From positions 1-64,000 of the forward strand of contig JADHOC010000015.1 of assembly GCA_016779205.1 (NCBI GenBank): a stretch of DNA of 64,000 nucleotides, written 5' to 3'. Each line of letters starts with the position of its first letter. Position 1 is the stretch's first letter. The stretch is from Planctomycetota bacterium. GTDB taxonomy: Bacteria; Planctomycetota; UBA1135; GCA-002686595. Under the pieces are notes generated by a model. It was not told the DNA's origin and made no database searches. It saw nothing but the letters and a program-made list of their open reading frames with translations. The translations under genes and the position numbers were made by a program. Positions 9,073 through 17,660 of this stretch are shown one piece after another.

Positions 9073-11067
9073 ATGCTCCTCGCGATCCTCCACCTGGCCC
9101 CGCTGATCTCCTCGCCCGCGCTCCCCCCCGCCTGCTCCGCCGGCCCGCAAGGCCGCGCGTCGGCTCAGGAGGCCGCCTCGAGCGGGAGCTGGGAGGCCTT
9201 CGAGGCCATGGCCCAGGCCGAGCTGGGCGAGCGGGGAGCGGAGGCGGCGCGGTTCCTGCGCCAGCACCGCCCCCGGCGTGACGCCGAGCTCCCTGCGGAC
9301 CTGCTGATCGAGAACCTGCGGCTCGCGCTCGAGGCCCGGGCTCGCTTCCCCTGGGCCAAGGACCTCCCGGACGAGCTGTTTCTGAACGATGTCCTCCCCT
9401 ACGCCATCCTCGACGAGAAGCGCGAGAGCTGGCGCCCGATGATCCTGGAGCTCACCGCCCCGATCGTCGCGGACTGCAAGACCTCCAAGGAGGCGGTCCA
9501 GGCCATCAACCGCGAGCTCTACGACAAGGTCAAGGTCCACTACAACACCGGGCGCAAGCGCCCCAACGCCTGCGCGTCCGAGTCCATCGAGCAGGGCCGC
9601 GCGACCTGCACCGGGCTCACCATCTTGCTCGTGGAGGCCTGCCGCTCGGTCGGCATCCCGGCCCGCGCCGCGGGCGTCTTCCTCTGGCACGATGATCGCG
9701 GCAACCACACCTGGCCCGAGGTCTGGGTGGAGGGTCGCTGGCAGTTCACCGGCGCCGACGAGTATGACCCCAAGGGCCTCAATCGCGGCTGGTTCGTGGC
9801 GGACGCCGCCAGGGCCACGGCCGGCGACGTGAAGCACGGCGTCTGGGCATCGAGCTGGGCGAAGTCAGGCTCGTCCTTCCCCCTGGCCTGGTCGCCGAAG
9901 GACGCCTCCGTGGCGGCCGTCGAGGTGACCTCCCGCTACCTCGGGGACGAGGAGAAGGTGGCCGACGCCCTGGGCGAGCTCGCAGGAGGACAGGAGCCGC
10001 TCGGCGAGGAGGCCTCCCAGCGCCTCTTGATGGAGCTCTGGAAGATGCGCAAGGGGGCCCTGGCCGCCGAGCTCGAGGGGGAGGCCGAGGCCAAGGCGTA
10101 CCAGGCCGCTGGCCAGACGCTCCGCGTCAAGGAGCGGGTCTTCGGCGACGCCCCCAAGGGGGGCCACAGCCTGTGGATCTCCATGCACGGGGGCGGCGGC
10201 GCTCCCGCCAAGGTCAATGACGGCCAGTGGGAGAACCAGATCAAGCTCTATGAGCCCGCAGAGGGCATCTACGTGGCGCCTCGCGCTCCAACGGACACCT
10301 GGAACCTCTGGCACCAGGGGCACATCGATCCCCTCTTCGACCGGATGATCGCGGCCTACGTGACGCTGCGGGGGGTCGACCCGGACCGGGTCTACCTGAT
10401 GGGGTACTCCGCGGGTGGCGACGGTGTGTATCAGCTGGCGCCGCGCATGGCCGACCGCTTCGCCGCGGCGGCGATGATGGCCGGGCACCCCAACGAGACG
10501 AAGCCCGACGGGCTCCGCAACCTCCCCTTCGCGCTCTTCATGGGCGGCAAGGACGGGGCCTACGACCGCAACAAGATCGCCGCCAGCTGGAAGGAGTCCC
10601 TCGCTGCCCTGCGCGAGGCCGACCCCGGTGGATATGACCACGAGGTGACCATCTTCCCGGAGATGGGCCACTGGATGCAGCGGGAGGACCGCGTCGCCCT
10701 CCCCTGGATGGCGGCGAGGACCCGGGTCGCCTGGCCGAAGCGCGTGGTCTGGCTCCAGGACGACGTCGCCCATGACCGCTTCTACTGGCTCGGCGCCGCC
10801 GAGGCGGACCGCAAGCCCCGGACCCGGGTGGAGGCGAGCGTCGAGGGTCAGCACATCTCCATCACGTCCCAGGACGTGACCCGCCTCTCCCTCCACCTGC
10901 ACGATCGGCTCATCGACCTCGACAGGGAGATCACGGTGAGCTGGAACGGTAAGCCCGCCTTCGTCGGGGAGGTCCCCAGAACCCGCGCCGCGATCGAAGC
11001 GTCGCTCGCCGGGCGACCGGATCCCTCCCTGGGCGCCACCGCCCTGCTCGTCGTCAACCGCCCCTGA
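9073..11067 (+). CDS. Exported transglutaminase-like / alpha-beta hydrolase (esterase) fusion protein
   Basis: A 664-residue secreted protein. A signal peptide (about residues 1-31) precedes a transglutaminase/protease-like core with the triad Cys179 (RATCTG), His212 (GNHTW) and Asp229 (GAD). A second module follows from about residue 370, opening with SLWISMHGGGG (an oxyanion-type strand). It carries the nucleophile elbow GYSAGG (Ser446) and His533 (EMGHW), typical of PHB-depolymerase/feruloyl-esterase-like alpha/beta hydrolases. A beta-type tail ends the protein. Both catalytic sets look complete. The substrate is unknown; the fusion suggests processing of a peptide- or ester-containing extracellular polymer. 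Its own leaderless-type promoter precedes it. Confidence 0.85.
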   Translation: MLLAILHLAPLISSPALPPACSAGPQGRASAQEAASSGSWEAFEAMAQAELGERGAEAARFLRQHRPRRDAELPADLLIENLRLALEARARFPWAKDLPDELFLNDVLPYAILDEKRESWRPMILELTAPIVADCKTSKEAVQAINRELYDKVKVHYNTGRKRPNACASESIEQGRATCTGLTILLVEACRSVGIPARAAGVFLWHDDRGNHTWPEVWVEGRWQFTGADEYDPKGLNRGWFVADAARATAGDVKHGVWASSWAKSGSSFPLAWSPKDASVAAVEVTSRYLGDEEKVADALGELAGGQEPLGEEASQRLLMELWKMRKGALAAELEGEAEAKAYQAAGQTLRVKERVFGDAPKGGHSLWISMHGGGGAPAKVNDGQWENQIKLYEPAEGIYVAPRAPTDTWNLWHQGHIDPLFDRMIAAYVTLRGVDPDRVYLMGYSAGGDGVYQLAPRMADRFAAAAMMAGHPNETKPDGLRNLPFALFMGGKDGAYDRNKIAASWKESLAALREADPGGYDHEVTIFPEMGHWMQREDRVALPWMAARTRVAWPKRVVWLQDDVAHDRFYWLGAAEADRKPRTRVEASVEGQHISITSQDVTRLSLHLHDRLIDLDREITVSWNGKPAFVGEVPRTRAAIEASLAGRPDPSLGATALLVVNRP

Positions 11068-11100
11068 ACTGCCCCGCCCCTCCCGAACCACCTTCAGACC

Positions 11101-12273
11101 ATGGGACCCCGATCCGAACTCCTCGAGATGGCCGCCGAGATGACCGCCTGGCGCCAAGACCTGCATCAGAACCCCGAGCTCGGCTACGCGGAGACGCGCA
11201 CCGCCGCCGCGGTGGCTGACCGGCTCGAGTCGTGGGGCCTCGAGGTGCACCGCGGCCTCGGCAAGACCGGAGTCGTCGGCGTCCTCCGAGGGGACCTCGG
11301 AGACGGCCCCGCGCTGGGCCTGCGGGCGGACATGGACGCGCTCCCCATGCAGGAGGAGTCGGGCGCCCCCCACAGCTCCCGGAACCCCGGCGTCTTCCAC
11401 GGATGCGGCCACGACGGGCACACCACGATGCTCCTGGGCGCCGCGAAGCACCTCGCGGAGTCCCGCCGCTTCGCGGGCACGGTGCACTTCATCTTCCAGC
11501 CAGCGGAGGAGGGGCTCGCGGGAGCTCGGGCCATGATCGAGGACGGGCTCTTCGAGCGCTTCCCCTGCGAGGAGGTCTACGGGATGCACAACTGGCCGCA
11601 GCTTGGCTTCGGCCAGATGGCGGTGGGTTCCGGCCCGATGATGGCCGCCAGCGACCTCATCAAGATCGAGATCGAGGGCGTCGGCGCCCACGCCGCGATG
11701 CCCCACCGGGGTGTGGACCCCGTCTACGTCGCCAGCCAGGTGATCAGCGCCCTGCAGTCGCTGGTGTCTCGCTCGACCAACCCGGCCGACGCGGCGGTGG
11801 TCTCCATCACCAAGGTCGAGGCAGGCTCGGCGTCCAACGTGATCCCTCGACTCGCGACCCTGACGGGGACGTGCCGCTCCTTCCGGCCAGAGACCCGTGA
11901 CATGCTCGAGGCCGGCGTGGAGCGCATCGCGACCGGGGTCGCGGCGGCGCTCGGCGCCACCGCCACGGTGACCTACTCACGCGGGTACCCGCCCACGGTC
12001 AATCACCCCGAGCAGACGGCCCACGCCGGCGCGGTGGCGGCGGCGATGCTCGGCGAGGAGGCGATCGACCGCTCCCCGGAGCCGAGCATGGGCGGCGAGG
12101 ACTTCGCCTTCATGCTGGAGCAGGTCCCCGGGACCTACGTCTGGCTCGGCACTGGCGGCGAGTTCGACCTCCACCACCCCCGCTACGACTTCAACGATGA
12201 GGCCCTGCCCCTGGGGGCGAGCTTCTGGGTGGAGCTGGTGGAGTCCCGCCTCGGAGAGGCCGCGGCGGGCTGA
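11101..12273 (+). CDS. M20-family amidohydrolase (hippurate hydrolase / N-acyl amino-acid amidohydrolase type)
   Basis: A 390-residue cytoplasmic dinuclear zinc amidohydrolase that removes acyl groups from N-acyl amino acids or similar amides. The typical stations are all seen: LRADMDALPM, HGCGHDGHT (zinc ligands from His100, with the conserved Cys102), FQPAEEG, a dimerisation lid domain around residues 185-295, and SMGGEDFA near the C-terminus. Length is normal for the IAA-amidohydrolase/hippuricase branch. It lies 33 bp downstream of the fusion hydrolase on the same strand and could be co-transcribed. It converges with the lipoprotein gene at 12280, with only 6 bp between the stops. Confidence 0.9.
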   Translation: MGPRSELLEMAAEMTAWRQDLHQNPELGYAETRTAAAVADRLESWGLEVHRGLGKTGVVGVLRGDLGDGPALGLRADMDALPMQEESGAPHSSRNPGVFHGCGHDGHTTMLLGAAKHLAESRRFAGTVHFIFQPAEEGLAGARAMIEDGLFERFPCEEVYGMHNWPQLGFGQMAVGSGPMMAASDLIKIEIEGVGAHAAMPHRGVDPVYVASQVISALQSLVSRSTNPADAAVVSITKVEAGSASNVIPRLATLTGTCRSFRPETRDMLEAGVERIATGVAAALGATATVTYSRGYPPTVNHPEQTAHAGAVAAAMLGEEAIDRSPEPSMGGEDFAFMLEQVPGTYVWLGTGGEFDLHHPRYDFNDEALPLGASFWVELVESRLGEAAAG

Positions 12274-12279
12274 GGCTCC

Positions 12280-12900
12280 TCAGAGCAGGCGCGCCATCTG
12301 GTACGCCGCGAAGTGCGCGAACTTGCGCGGGGAGATCATGGCCATGCGCGCCGCGTGCTCCTCGCCCAGCTCCTCCGACGCCCAGAGCTCCAGCGCGTCC
12401 CGCGTGGCCGCGACGGACGAGTCAAGGAGCAGGTCCGCAGACCAGAGGGTCTGGCCCGTCTCGCAGGAGATCAGGTCGATCTGCGCCCCCAGGACCAGGG
12501 GCGGGGTCACCTTCCTGGCGGTCACCGAACCGACCAGGAGCGCGTCGAGCTGATAGCGATCGCGGATGGCCAGGATCGCCTCGGGGGAGTACGTGCCCTT
12601 GCGGAACGGCTCGAGGTACGGGATCTCTGAGAGGTCGTCGGGCGAGAGCGGCACGATGTCGTACCTCGTCCCAGCCGAGAACTCCGCGTGGAAGTAGGTC
12701 TCGATGGACGCGACGTCCGACGAGGGCAGCTGGGCCCCGTGGAGGGGCCTTAAGGGCAGGAAGCCGACCCGCCGAATCGTGTAGCTCTCGAAGTCAGAGA
12801 CCACCTGCGCTGAGCCGAGGGGGGGCACCGCGACGGTCGTCGCGCAGCTGGCTGCGAGGGACGCGAGCAGGCCGCAGCCGATGAGGCGACGGGCCAGCAT
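12280..12900 (-). CDS. Lipoprotein, FlgO/CsgG-like, last gene of the flagellar export operon
   Basis: A 206-residue predicted outer-membrane lipoprotein: signal sequence, then Cys19 in AASC. The mature part has alternating strands and helices (VGFLPLRPL, then YDIVPLSPDDL, then DALLVGSVTARK) like the small TolB-N/CsgG/FlgO-type fold used by lipoproteins that form periplasmic or outer-membrane rings. Its ATG overlaps the stop of the preceding gene (TGATG at 12902-12898), so it belongs to the fliO-fliA operon. A role at the outer-membrane part of the basal body is an inference from fold and position; sequence identity to FlgO is not claimed. Confidence 0.55.
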   Translation of the reverse strand: MLARRLIGCGLLASLAASCATTVAVPPLGSAQVVSDFESYTIRRVGFLPLRPLHGAQLPSSDVASIETYFHAEFSAGTRYDIVPLSPDDLSEIPYLEPFRKGTYSPEAILAIRDRYQLDALLVGSVTARKVTPPLVLGAQIDLISCETGQTLWSADLLLDSSVAATRDALELWASEELGEEHAARMAMISPRKFAHFAAYQMARLL

Positions 12901-13559
12901 CAGCGCACCTGCCCGACCGAGAGGTCGTTCGATTCGGAGCTCGGATCGTTGTTCTTGGAGTTCATGGCGCGCCACTCGATCGTGGCCTCGAGCAGAGAGC
13001 GCTCGGCCTCGAGGCGGGCGATCTGCGCTGTCGCCAGCCGCGCCGCGAGGTCGAGGTTCTGCTGCTCCACCTGGGTCTTGACCGTGGAGAGCTCGTCCAC
13101 CATGGCCTTGACGTCGTTGAGCTCCTGGGTCGTGACCAGCAGGCTCTGCTCGGTCGTCGTCAGGAACGTCGACAGGTCGTCGTTCTCCTTCTGGAGCCGC
13201 TCCGCGCGCTCCACCGCCTCCTGGTAGCGGTCCAGGAGGGTCGAGCGCGAACCGCCGCCGAGGGTCCCCGCATCCAGGCCGGGGTTGATGGGGTTGGCGG
13301 TCTCGGTCACCACGCCGGGGGCCTTCGGGCCGACGGGAGACCCGTCCCAGCCGAGGAGGTCGTACTCAGCCTTGGGGTCGGGCTTGGGGGCGTAGCCGGA
13401 CTGAGCGTTGTTCAGCTGGTCCTGGGACGGGGCCTCGACCGCGGACTCGACGGCTCCCTCGGGGTACCCGTAACGGATCGAGTCGAGGGTGAGGCCGGTG
13501 CGGCACGAGGTGAGGGTAAGGAGTGCCGCGGCGGCGACGATTCGGATCGGGAGACTCAT
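12900..13559 (-). CDS. Coiled-coil lipoprotein of the flagellar operon, function unknown
   Basis: A 219-residue predicted lipoprotein with a signal peptide and a classical lipobox LTSC (Cys19). After a Pro/Gly-rich linker, residues about 105-200 are a long heptad-rich coiled coil (..RYQEAVERAERLQKEND.., ..LNDVKAMVDELSTVKTQ..). The tail is polar. The ATG overlaps the stop of the upstream gene (ATGA), and its own stop overlaps the next start. I do not recognise a family. A rod-shaped periplasmic protein tethered to the outer membrane, expressed with the export apparatus, would fit a basal-body scaffold. Confidence 0.6.
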   Translation of the reverse strand: MSLPIRIVAAAALLTLTSCRTGLTLDSIRYGYPEGAVESAVEAPSQDQLNNAQSGYAPKPDPKAEYDLLGWDGSPVGPKAPGVVTETANPINPGLDAGTLGGGSRSTLLDRYQEAVERAERLQKENDDLSTFLTTTEQSLLVTTQELNDVKAMVDELSTVKTQVEQQNLDLAARLATAQIARLEAERSLLEATIEWRAMNSKNNDPSSESNDLSVGQVR

Positions 13560-14080
13560 CGGGGGTTCCTCTCGCGCTGGAGACCGGATCGCTGGGATCC
13601 ATCGAGAACAGAGGGCGGGGTCGGTTGGACGTGGGGCCGGTGGGATGCGTCAGCGCCCGGCTCGCTGCCGGTCGAGGACTGCTGGACCATCGGTCCGCGC
13701 GCAGGGGCCGCGACGAGCGGCAGGGCTGCGGTGAGGCGCATGAACTTGGCCTCGAGGGCGCTGTAGCTCTGCTGGAGGAGTTCGGCGCGGGCACGCTCGA
13801 CCGCGAGCTCGGACTCGAGCGCGCGGATCTCGGACTCGAGGGTCCACAGGTAGCGGCTGCTGTCACCGTCCGACGGCGCGCCAGGGCTCGGGAGCGTGAA
13901 GCCCGCGCCGCGCTGGTCCGTCTGGATGTTCGGGCGCTCCCCCGTGTCAGCGAGGTCCACCATCATCGCGTCCGCCGGGGCGTCCACGGTGTTGGTGCGC
14001 GCCACGATCAGGATCGACAGGGCCACGGCGAGGGCGGCCCACCACCGACGGGACGGCATGCGTGAGGGCTGTTTGGTCAT
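13556..14080 (-). CDS. Membrane-anchored coiled-coil protein of the flagellar operon, function unknown
   Basis: A 174-residue protein with a basic N-terminus, one membrane helix (about residues 13-28) and an extracytoplasmic part. That part has a coiled coil at about 78-120 (LESEIRALESELAVERARAE) and a Pro/Ser-rich disordered tail. It overlaps both neighbours by four bases (ATGA), so it is translated in series with them. Its design (inner-membrane anchor plus coiled coil) complements the outer-membrane coiled-coil lipoprotein encoded next. No family recognised. Confidence 0.6.
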   Translation of the reverse strand: MTKQPSRMPSRRWWAALAVALSILIVARTNTVDAPADAMMVDLADTGERPNIQTDQRGAGFTLPSPGAPSDGDSSRYLWTLESEIRALESELAVERARAELLQQSYSALEAKFMRLTAALPLVAAPARGPMVQQSSTGSEPGADASHRPHVQPTPPSVLDGSQRSGLQRERNPR

Positions 14081-14301
14081 GAGATCTCTCCGCCCGCGGG
14101 GCGCTCTCCACCGGTGGGCACCTGCAGCTCGACCGTCACGAGCTCGCCACAGGAGCAGCGCACCTCCAGGCCACGGACCACTCCGTCGACCTCGAGGACC
14201 CGGACCTCTGGCTGCGCGCCCCTGGCGATGGCCGCGGCGCGGCGCACCTCGGCGCTGTCCTGGGCCTGAACCCGGTCGCCCTTGAGAATGACTCTGGCCA
14301 T
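14077..14301 (-). CDS. Small flagellar-operon protein with a CSCG motif
   Basis: A 74-residue cytoplasmic protein. Its second half, VRCSCGELVTVELQVP, is a small beta unit with a Cys-x-Cys-Gly pair. Only two cysteines are present, so a zinc site would need a partner or a dimer. The ATG at 14301 is chosen because GAGGG lies 9 nt upstream; an in-frame TTG at 14307 overlaps the previous stop. It sits two genes after fliA. Function unknown; small conserved proteins in this position are easily missed by annotation. Confidence 0.5.
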   Translation of the reverse strand: MARVILKGDRVQAQDSAEVRRAAAIARGAQPEVRVLEVDGVVRGLEVRCSCGELVTVELQVPTGGERPAGGEIS

Positions 14302-14303
14302 GG

Positions 14304-14537
14304 TCAAGCCCTCACGTCCAGGGACTGGCCCGCCTCCTCGGCGAGCGGTTCGGAGCCGATCCGGCCGCCGCGAGCGGGGCCGGGCCTGGGCTGCAGGACC
14401 ACCTGGCGCTGGCCGTCCACCTCGTCACCCGACTCGTCGTCCGGCAGCGTGAAGGGTCGGCTCGGGCGCCGCTGCTGGCGGCCCCGCGGGCTCGCCGGCG
14501 TGGGCGTGCTGTGAACTCTGATGATGCCGTCCTGCAT
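14304..14537 (-). CDS. Small basic/disordered protein downstream of fliA
   Basis: A 77-residue protein rich in Pro, Arg and Gly with no predicted fold. It is short, but it fills the 27-bp-spaced slot after fliA. Its ATG is preceded by an AGGAG-type site (AAGAAGGAGTATCCAAATG), and its stop abuts the next gene. These features favour a real gene over chance. No function can be assigned. Confidence 0.45.
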   Translation of the reverse strand: MQDGIIRVHSTPTPASPRGRQQRRPSRPFTLPDDESGDEVDGQRQVVLQPRPGPARGGRIGSEPLAEEAGQSLDVRA

Positions 14538-14564
14538 TTGGATACTCCTTCTTCGCCGTTGGGC

Positions 14565-15329
14565 TCAGGCAGCGGCCTCCGTCGAGCCGTGCTGACCGTT
14601 GCCTTCGAGCTCCCGATTGAGGCGGTAGATCGCCCGGGAGTGGATCTGACTGACCCGTGACTCGGTGACTCCGAGGACCTCCGCGATCTCGCGCAGAAGC
14701 AGCTCCTCGGCGTAGTAGAGGGTGATGACCGTCTTCTCCTGGGTGGGCAGGTCGCTGATGGCCTTGACCATCACCTCCTTCATCTCCTCGAACTCGGCGG
14801 AACCCACGGGGTCATCGGAGCGCGGGTCGGTGAGCATCGCGCCCAGCTCGGCGCTGATCCCGTCCCCGTCCGTGCTGGCGTCGAGGGAGGTCTTCACGGC
14901 GGCGGAGGCGGTGACGAACACCTCGTCCACCTCGTCGACAGTCCATCCCAGGACCGACGCGATCTCCTCGGGCGCGGGCTTCTGCCCGCGCTCCTGCTCG
15001 AGGCGCTCCATGACCGCCTCGACCTCGCGCACGCGCTCGCGGCGGCCGCGCGGCAGGAAGTCCATCCGCCGCAGCTCGTCGAGGATCGCGCCGCGGATCT
15101 TGGGGTAGGCGTAGGTGGAGAACGCGATCCCGCGGCCGCGATCCCAGCTGTCCGCCGCCGAGATCAGCCCGATCATCCCGAAGCCGAAGAGGTCGTCCCG
15201 CTCGATGGAGCCCGGGACATCGAAGAACATCCGCCCGACGATGTGCTTGAGCAGCGGGACGTGGTCCATGATCAGCTGGTCTCGGTCCTCTCCGGACAGC
15301 CGGTCCATACGCTCGATGCCGTCGGTCAC
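14565..15329 (-). CDS. fliA: Flagellar RNA polymerase sigma factor FliA (sigma-28)
   Basis: A 254-residue sigma-70-family group 3 factor that directs late flagellar genes. Region 2 shows FGMIGLISAADSWDRGRGI and FSTYAYPKIRGAILDELR. Region 3 follows with PAPEEIASVLGWTVDEVDEV. Region 4 ends with LPTQEKTVITLYYAEELLLREI and VTESRVSQIHSRAI. The GTG at 15329 is chosen as start because GGGAGG lies 5 nt before it. The longer frame from 15353 adds only basic residues without a ribosome site. It lies in the operon of the export gate and FlhF/FlhG, as in many polar flagellates. FlgM-like 8573-8905 is the likely antagonist. Confidence 0.95.
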   Translation of the reverse strand: MTDGIERMDRLSGEDRDQLIMDHVPLLKHIVGRMFFDVPGSIERDDLFGFGMIGLISAADSWDRGRGIAFSTYAYPKIRGAILDELRRMDFLPRGRRERVREVEAVMERLEQERGQKPAPEEIASVLGWTVDEVDEVFVTASAAVKTSLDASTDGDGISAELGAMLTDPRSDDPVGSAEFEEMKEVMVKAISDLPTQEKTVITLYYAEELLLREIAEVLGVTESRVSQIHSRAIYRLNRELEGNGQHGSTEAAA

Positions 15330-15438
15330 CGGATCCCTCCCCCGCGCAGGCACGCGGCGAGAGCGGTCGACGCCCCATCAGCCCGCAGGCAGAGGCGGAC
15401 CGCGGCCCTGAGCGGGCCTGAATCCCCGAGAGCTCGCA

Positions 15439-15714
15439 TCACTCGCCGGCCTCCAGGCCGGGCGCGAGCGGCTCATCCGCCTGCTGAGGCTCCTCGGGCT
15501 CCGTCACCCGCGGCAGCAGCCAGCCGCCCAGGGACGTGAGCGCCCGCACCACCATGAAGGCGATCCCGCCCCGGATGGAGGCGACGTGGATGGGGGTGTT
15601 GGCCATGAGGGAGGTGAGCGCAACGAGTGATCCCGCCGTCACCGCGAAGATGCGGCCTGACGCGGCCCAGGTGCGGACCAGATCCCTCGTGCTCATTGCG
15701 CTATCGACCTTCAT
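15439..15714 (-). CDS. Small membrane protein between flhG and fliA
   Basis: A 91-residue protein with two likely membrane segments (about residues 21-38 and 46-68, around FAVTAGSLVALTS and GIAFMVVRALTSLGGWL) and an acidic Pro/Glu tail. It starts 11 nt after flhG and lies about 110 bp before fliA. No family is recognised. The position implies co-expression with the FlhF/FlhG polarity/number pair; a membrane partner for them is conceivable but unproven. Confidence 0.55.
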   Translation of the reverse strand: MKVDSAMSTRDLVRTWAASGRIFAVTAGSLVALTSLMANTPIHVASIRGGIAFMVVRALTSLGGWLLPRVTEPEEPQQADEPLAPGLEAGE

Positions 15715-15725
15715 CAGGAGGACCC

Positions 15726-16544
15726 TTAGAAGTTTTTTCCTACTGCCAGGACCTCTCGCCGGGCCCCCGAAGAGGGCGCCAGGCGCTGCAGTCGAGACGC
15801 GATCTGGCGGAGGCAGAGGTGCTCCAGGGCCTTGCGGGAACGCATGGCGAAGGGCTGCTGCCGGTCGGCGCTCCGGGCCACGACGGTGGAGCGCGGCAGC
15901 CAGCCCGCCTGGCGCGGCGAGCGGGCGAGGAAGCGCTCGCAGATCGCCTTGAGCTTCCGGGCCACGGCCTCCCCTTCTTCCACGCCGCTGGCGTGGTTCA
16001 CCACGATCTCAGGCGTCGGGATGTCCCCCTCCGTCCTGGACCCGAACTGGTCGAGGGCCTTGATCAGCCCGTAGGCGTCGGTGAGCGCCGCCAGCTCGGG
16101 CGTGGTCACCACCAGCACCCGGTCGGCGATGGAGGCGAAGTCCATGACGTCCGGACCGATGCCGGCCGCGCTGTCTCCGATGACCAAGTCGTAGTCCCCC
16201 GCCACCTGTGCGATCAGCTCGACGATCCGCTCACGCTGGTCCCCGGTGACGCGACCCATGCGCTCCGTGCCGGAGCTGGCGGCCAGGACGTGAACCCCTC
16301 CCGGGCCCTCGACCACACACTCCGCCGGCTCGGCCTTCCCGGAGAGCGCGTCCTCGATCGTGCGCGGGGCGTCGAGGCCCAGGAGCACGTTGAGGTTCGC
16401 GAGCCCGAGGTCGAGGTCGACGATGAGCACACGCTTGCCCGCGCCCGCCATCTCCACGCCGAGGTTCGCGGCCACGGTGGTCTTGCCCACGCCGCCCTTG
16501 CCGCCGGTGACGAGCACGAAGGGAGCCTCGATGACGCTGGTCAT
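15726..16544 (-). CDS. flhG: Flagellar number regulator FlhG (MinD/ParA-type ATPase)
   Basis: A 272-residue MinD-like ATPase that controls flagellar number and works with FlhF. It carries the deviant Walker A GGKGGVGKTTVAANLG at the N-terminus, switch DLDLGLANLNVLLG, and DYDLVIGDSAAG in place of the usual D-TGAG. The C-terminal region LRQIASRLQRLAP is amphipathic and may be the membrane-targeting helix. The N-terminus is short and has no extended DQAxxLR FlhF-activating motif that I can see. The ATG overlaps the flhF stop (ATGA). Confidence 0.93.
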   Translation of the reverse strand: MTSVIEAPFVLVTGGKGGVGKTTVAANLGVEMAGAGKRVLIVDLDLGLANLNVLLGLDAPRTIEDALSGKAEPAECVVEGPGGVHVLAASSGTERMGRVTGDQRERIVELIAQVAGDYDLVIGDSAAGIGPDVMDFASIADRVLVVTTPELAALTDAYGLIKALDQFGSRTEGDIPTPEIVVNHASGVEEGEAVARKLKAICERFLARSPRQAGWLPRSTVVARSADRQQPFAMRSRKALEHLCLRQIASRLQRLAPSSGARREVLAVGKNF

Positions 16545-17629
16545 GCGATCCTCCCGAGCAGGGCGACGTCCGCGACGCGCTCCGGTCGAGCGCGGTGGAA
16601 GTGCGGCGCGAGGTCCGGCCCGTTGGTCAGGAACGCGAGCCCGAGCCCGGCCTCCCGCGCCTGCTCGAGGGCAGGCAGGGGTCGCTCCGTCTCGTCGATC
16701 TTGGTGATCACCGCCCCCACGGGCTCGATCGGCTCGGCCGCGTTGATCGCGGCGCGGATGGCGTCCTCCGAGGCGGTGGCGGCGAGGACCAGGAGGGTCG
16801 AGAAGCGCGTCCGCGCGCCCGACGCCCTGCAGTGATCCTCGAAGGCCTGGAGCGCGGTGATGTCGCGTCCCTCATCTCCGCTCCCATCGATGAGGAGCAC
16901 GTCGACCCGCCCGGGGACCCGGCCCAGCTCTGCCGCGAGGCGAGCGGGGTCGTCGAGGGAGATCGTCGGGACCCGGAGCTCCGAGCCGAAGGCCCGCAGC
17001 TGGGCCTCGACGCCGATCCGGCCCGAGTCCAGCGTCGCGAGGACCACCCGGCGACCCGCGCGGACCATTCGACTGGCGAGCTTGGCGAGGGTGGTCGTCT
17101 TGCCCGTGCCCGTCTGGCCGATCAGGGAGATCACCGCGGTCTCACCGGCCACCGCCGGGAGGGAGGCCAGCGAGAACTGCTCACCGACGACCTTGGCCGC
17201 CAGGTCCAGGGGGTGCGAGTCGTCGGACTCGAGGGCGCAGACGCCCTCGAGGACGCTCTCGCGCAGCCCGGGGCTCCCGCCGTGCTCACGCAGCCGTCGC
17301 TCGACGTCGGCCAGGGGCGTCCGCTTGCGCGCGGGAGCCGGCTCCGGCTCCACCGCCAGCTCCGCCGAGGGCTCCAGCATCTGCGCCGCGGTCTCCCGCA
17401 TCGCGCCCAGGATCTGGGTGCTCCGGGGGACCGTGTCCGAGACGACGAGCGAGACGCCGCCGGGCAAGGTGCGTTGATCGACGACCACCGCCCGCGCGCC
17501 CAGGTCCCGCCGCGCCGCGAGCAGCGCGTCCCTCATCGTCCTTCCCTTGACGAGCCGGAGCTCGCCCCCGCCCTGGCGCTGGGTCCCTTCGGGGCGCTGC
17601 GCGGTGCTTTGTTGACTGGTGGATTCCAT
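16541..17629 (-). CDS. flhF: Flagellar placement GTPase FlhF (SRP-type)
   Basis: A 362-residue SRP-family GTPase that recruits early flagellar components to the assembly site. A basic/variable N-terminal B domain is followed by an N domain and the G domain (from about residue 165). Walker A is GQTGTGKTTTLAKLA, the next motif is LATLDSGRIGVEAQL (matching D-TYRIGA.EQL), and TKIDETERP is the guanine-specificity loop. The switch II position reads LLIDGSGDEGR where FlhF and Ffh proteins normally have DTAGR. This is a substantial change at the GTP-hydrolysis loop. It is coupled to flhG by overlap. Confidence 0.93.
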   Translation of the reverse strand: MESTSQQSTAQRPEGTQRQGGGELRLVKGRTMRDALLAARRDLGARAVVVDQRTLPGGVSLVVSDTVPRSTQILGAMRETAAQMLEPSAELAVEPEPAPARKRTPLADVERRLREHGGSPGLRESVLEGVCALESDDSHPLDLAAKVVGEQFSLASLPAVAGETAVISLIGQTGTGKTTTLAKLASRMVRAGRRVVLATLDSGRIGVEAQLRAFGSELRVPTISLDDPARLAAELGRVPGRVDVLLIDGSGDEGRDITALQAFEDHCRASGARTRFSTLLVLAATASEDAIRAAINAAEPIEPVGAVITKIDETERPLPALEQAREAGLGLAFLTNGPDLAPHFHRARPERVADVALLGRIA

Positions 17630-17660
17630 CGGTGACTACGGTGTCGGGGTTGGGATGCGG

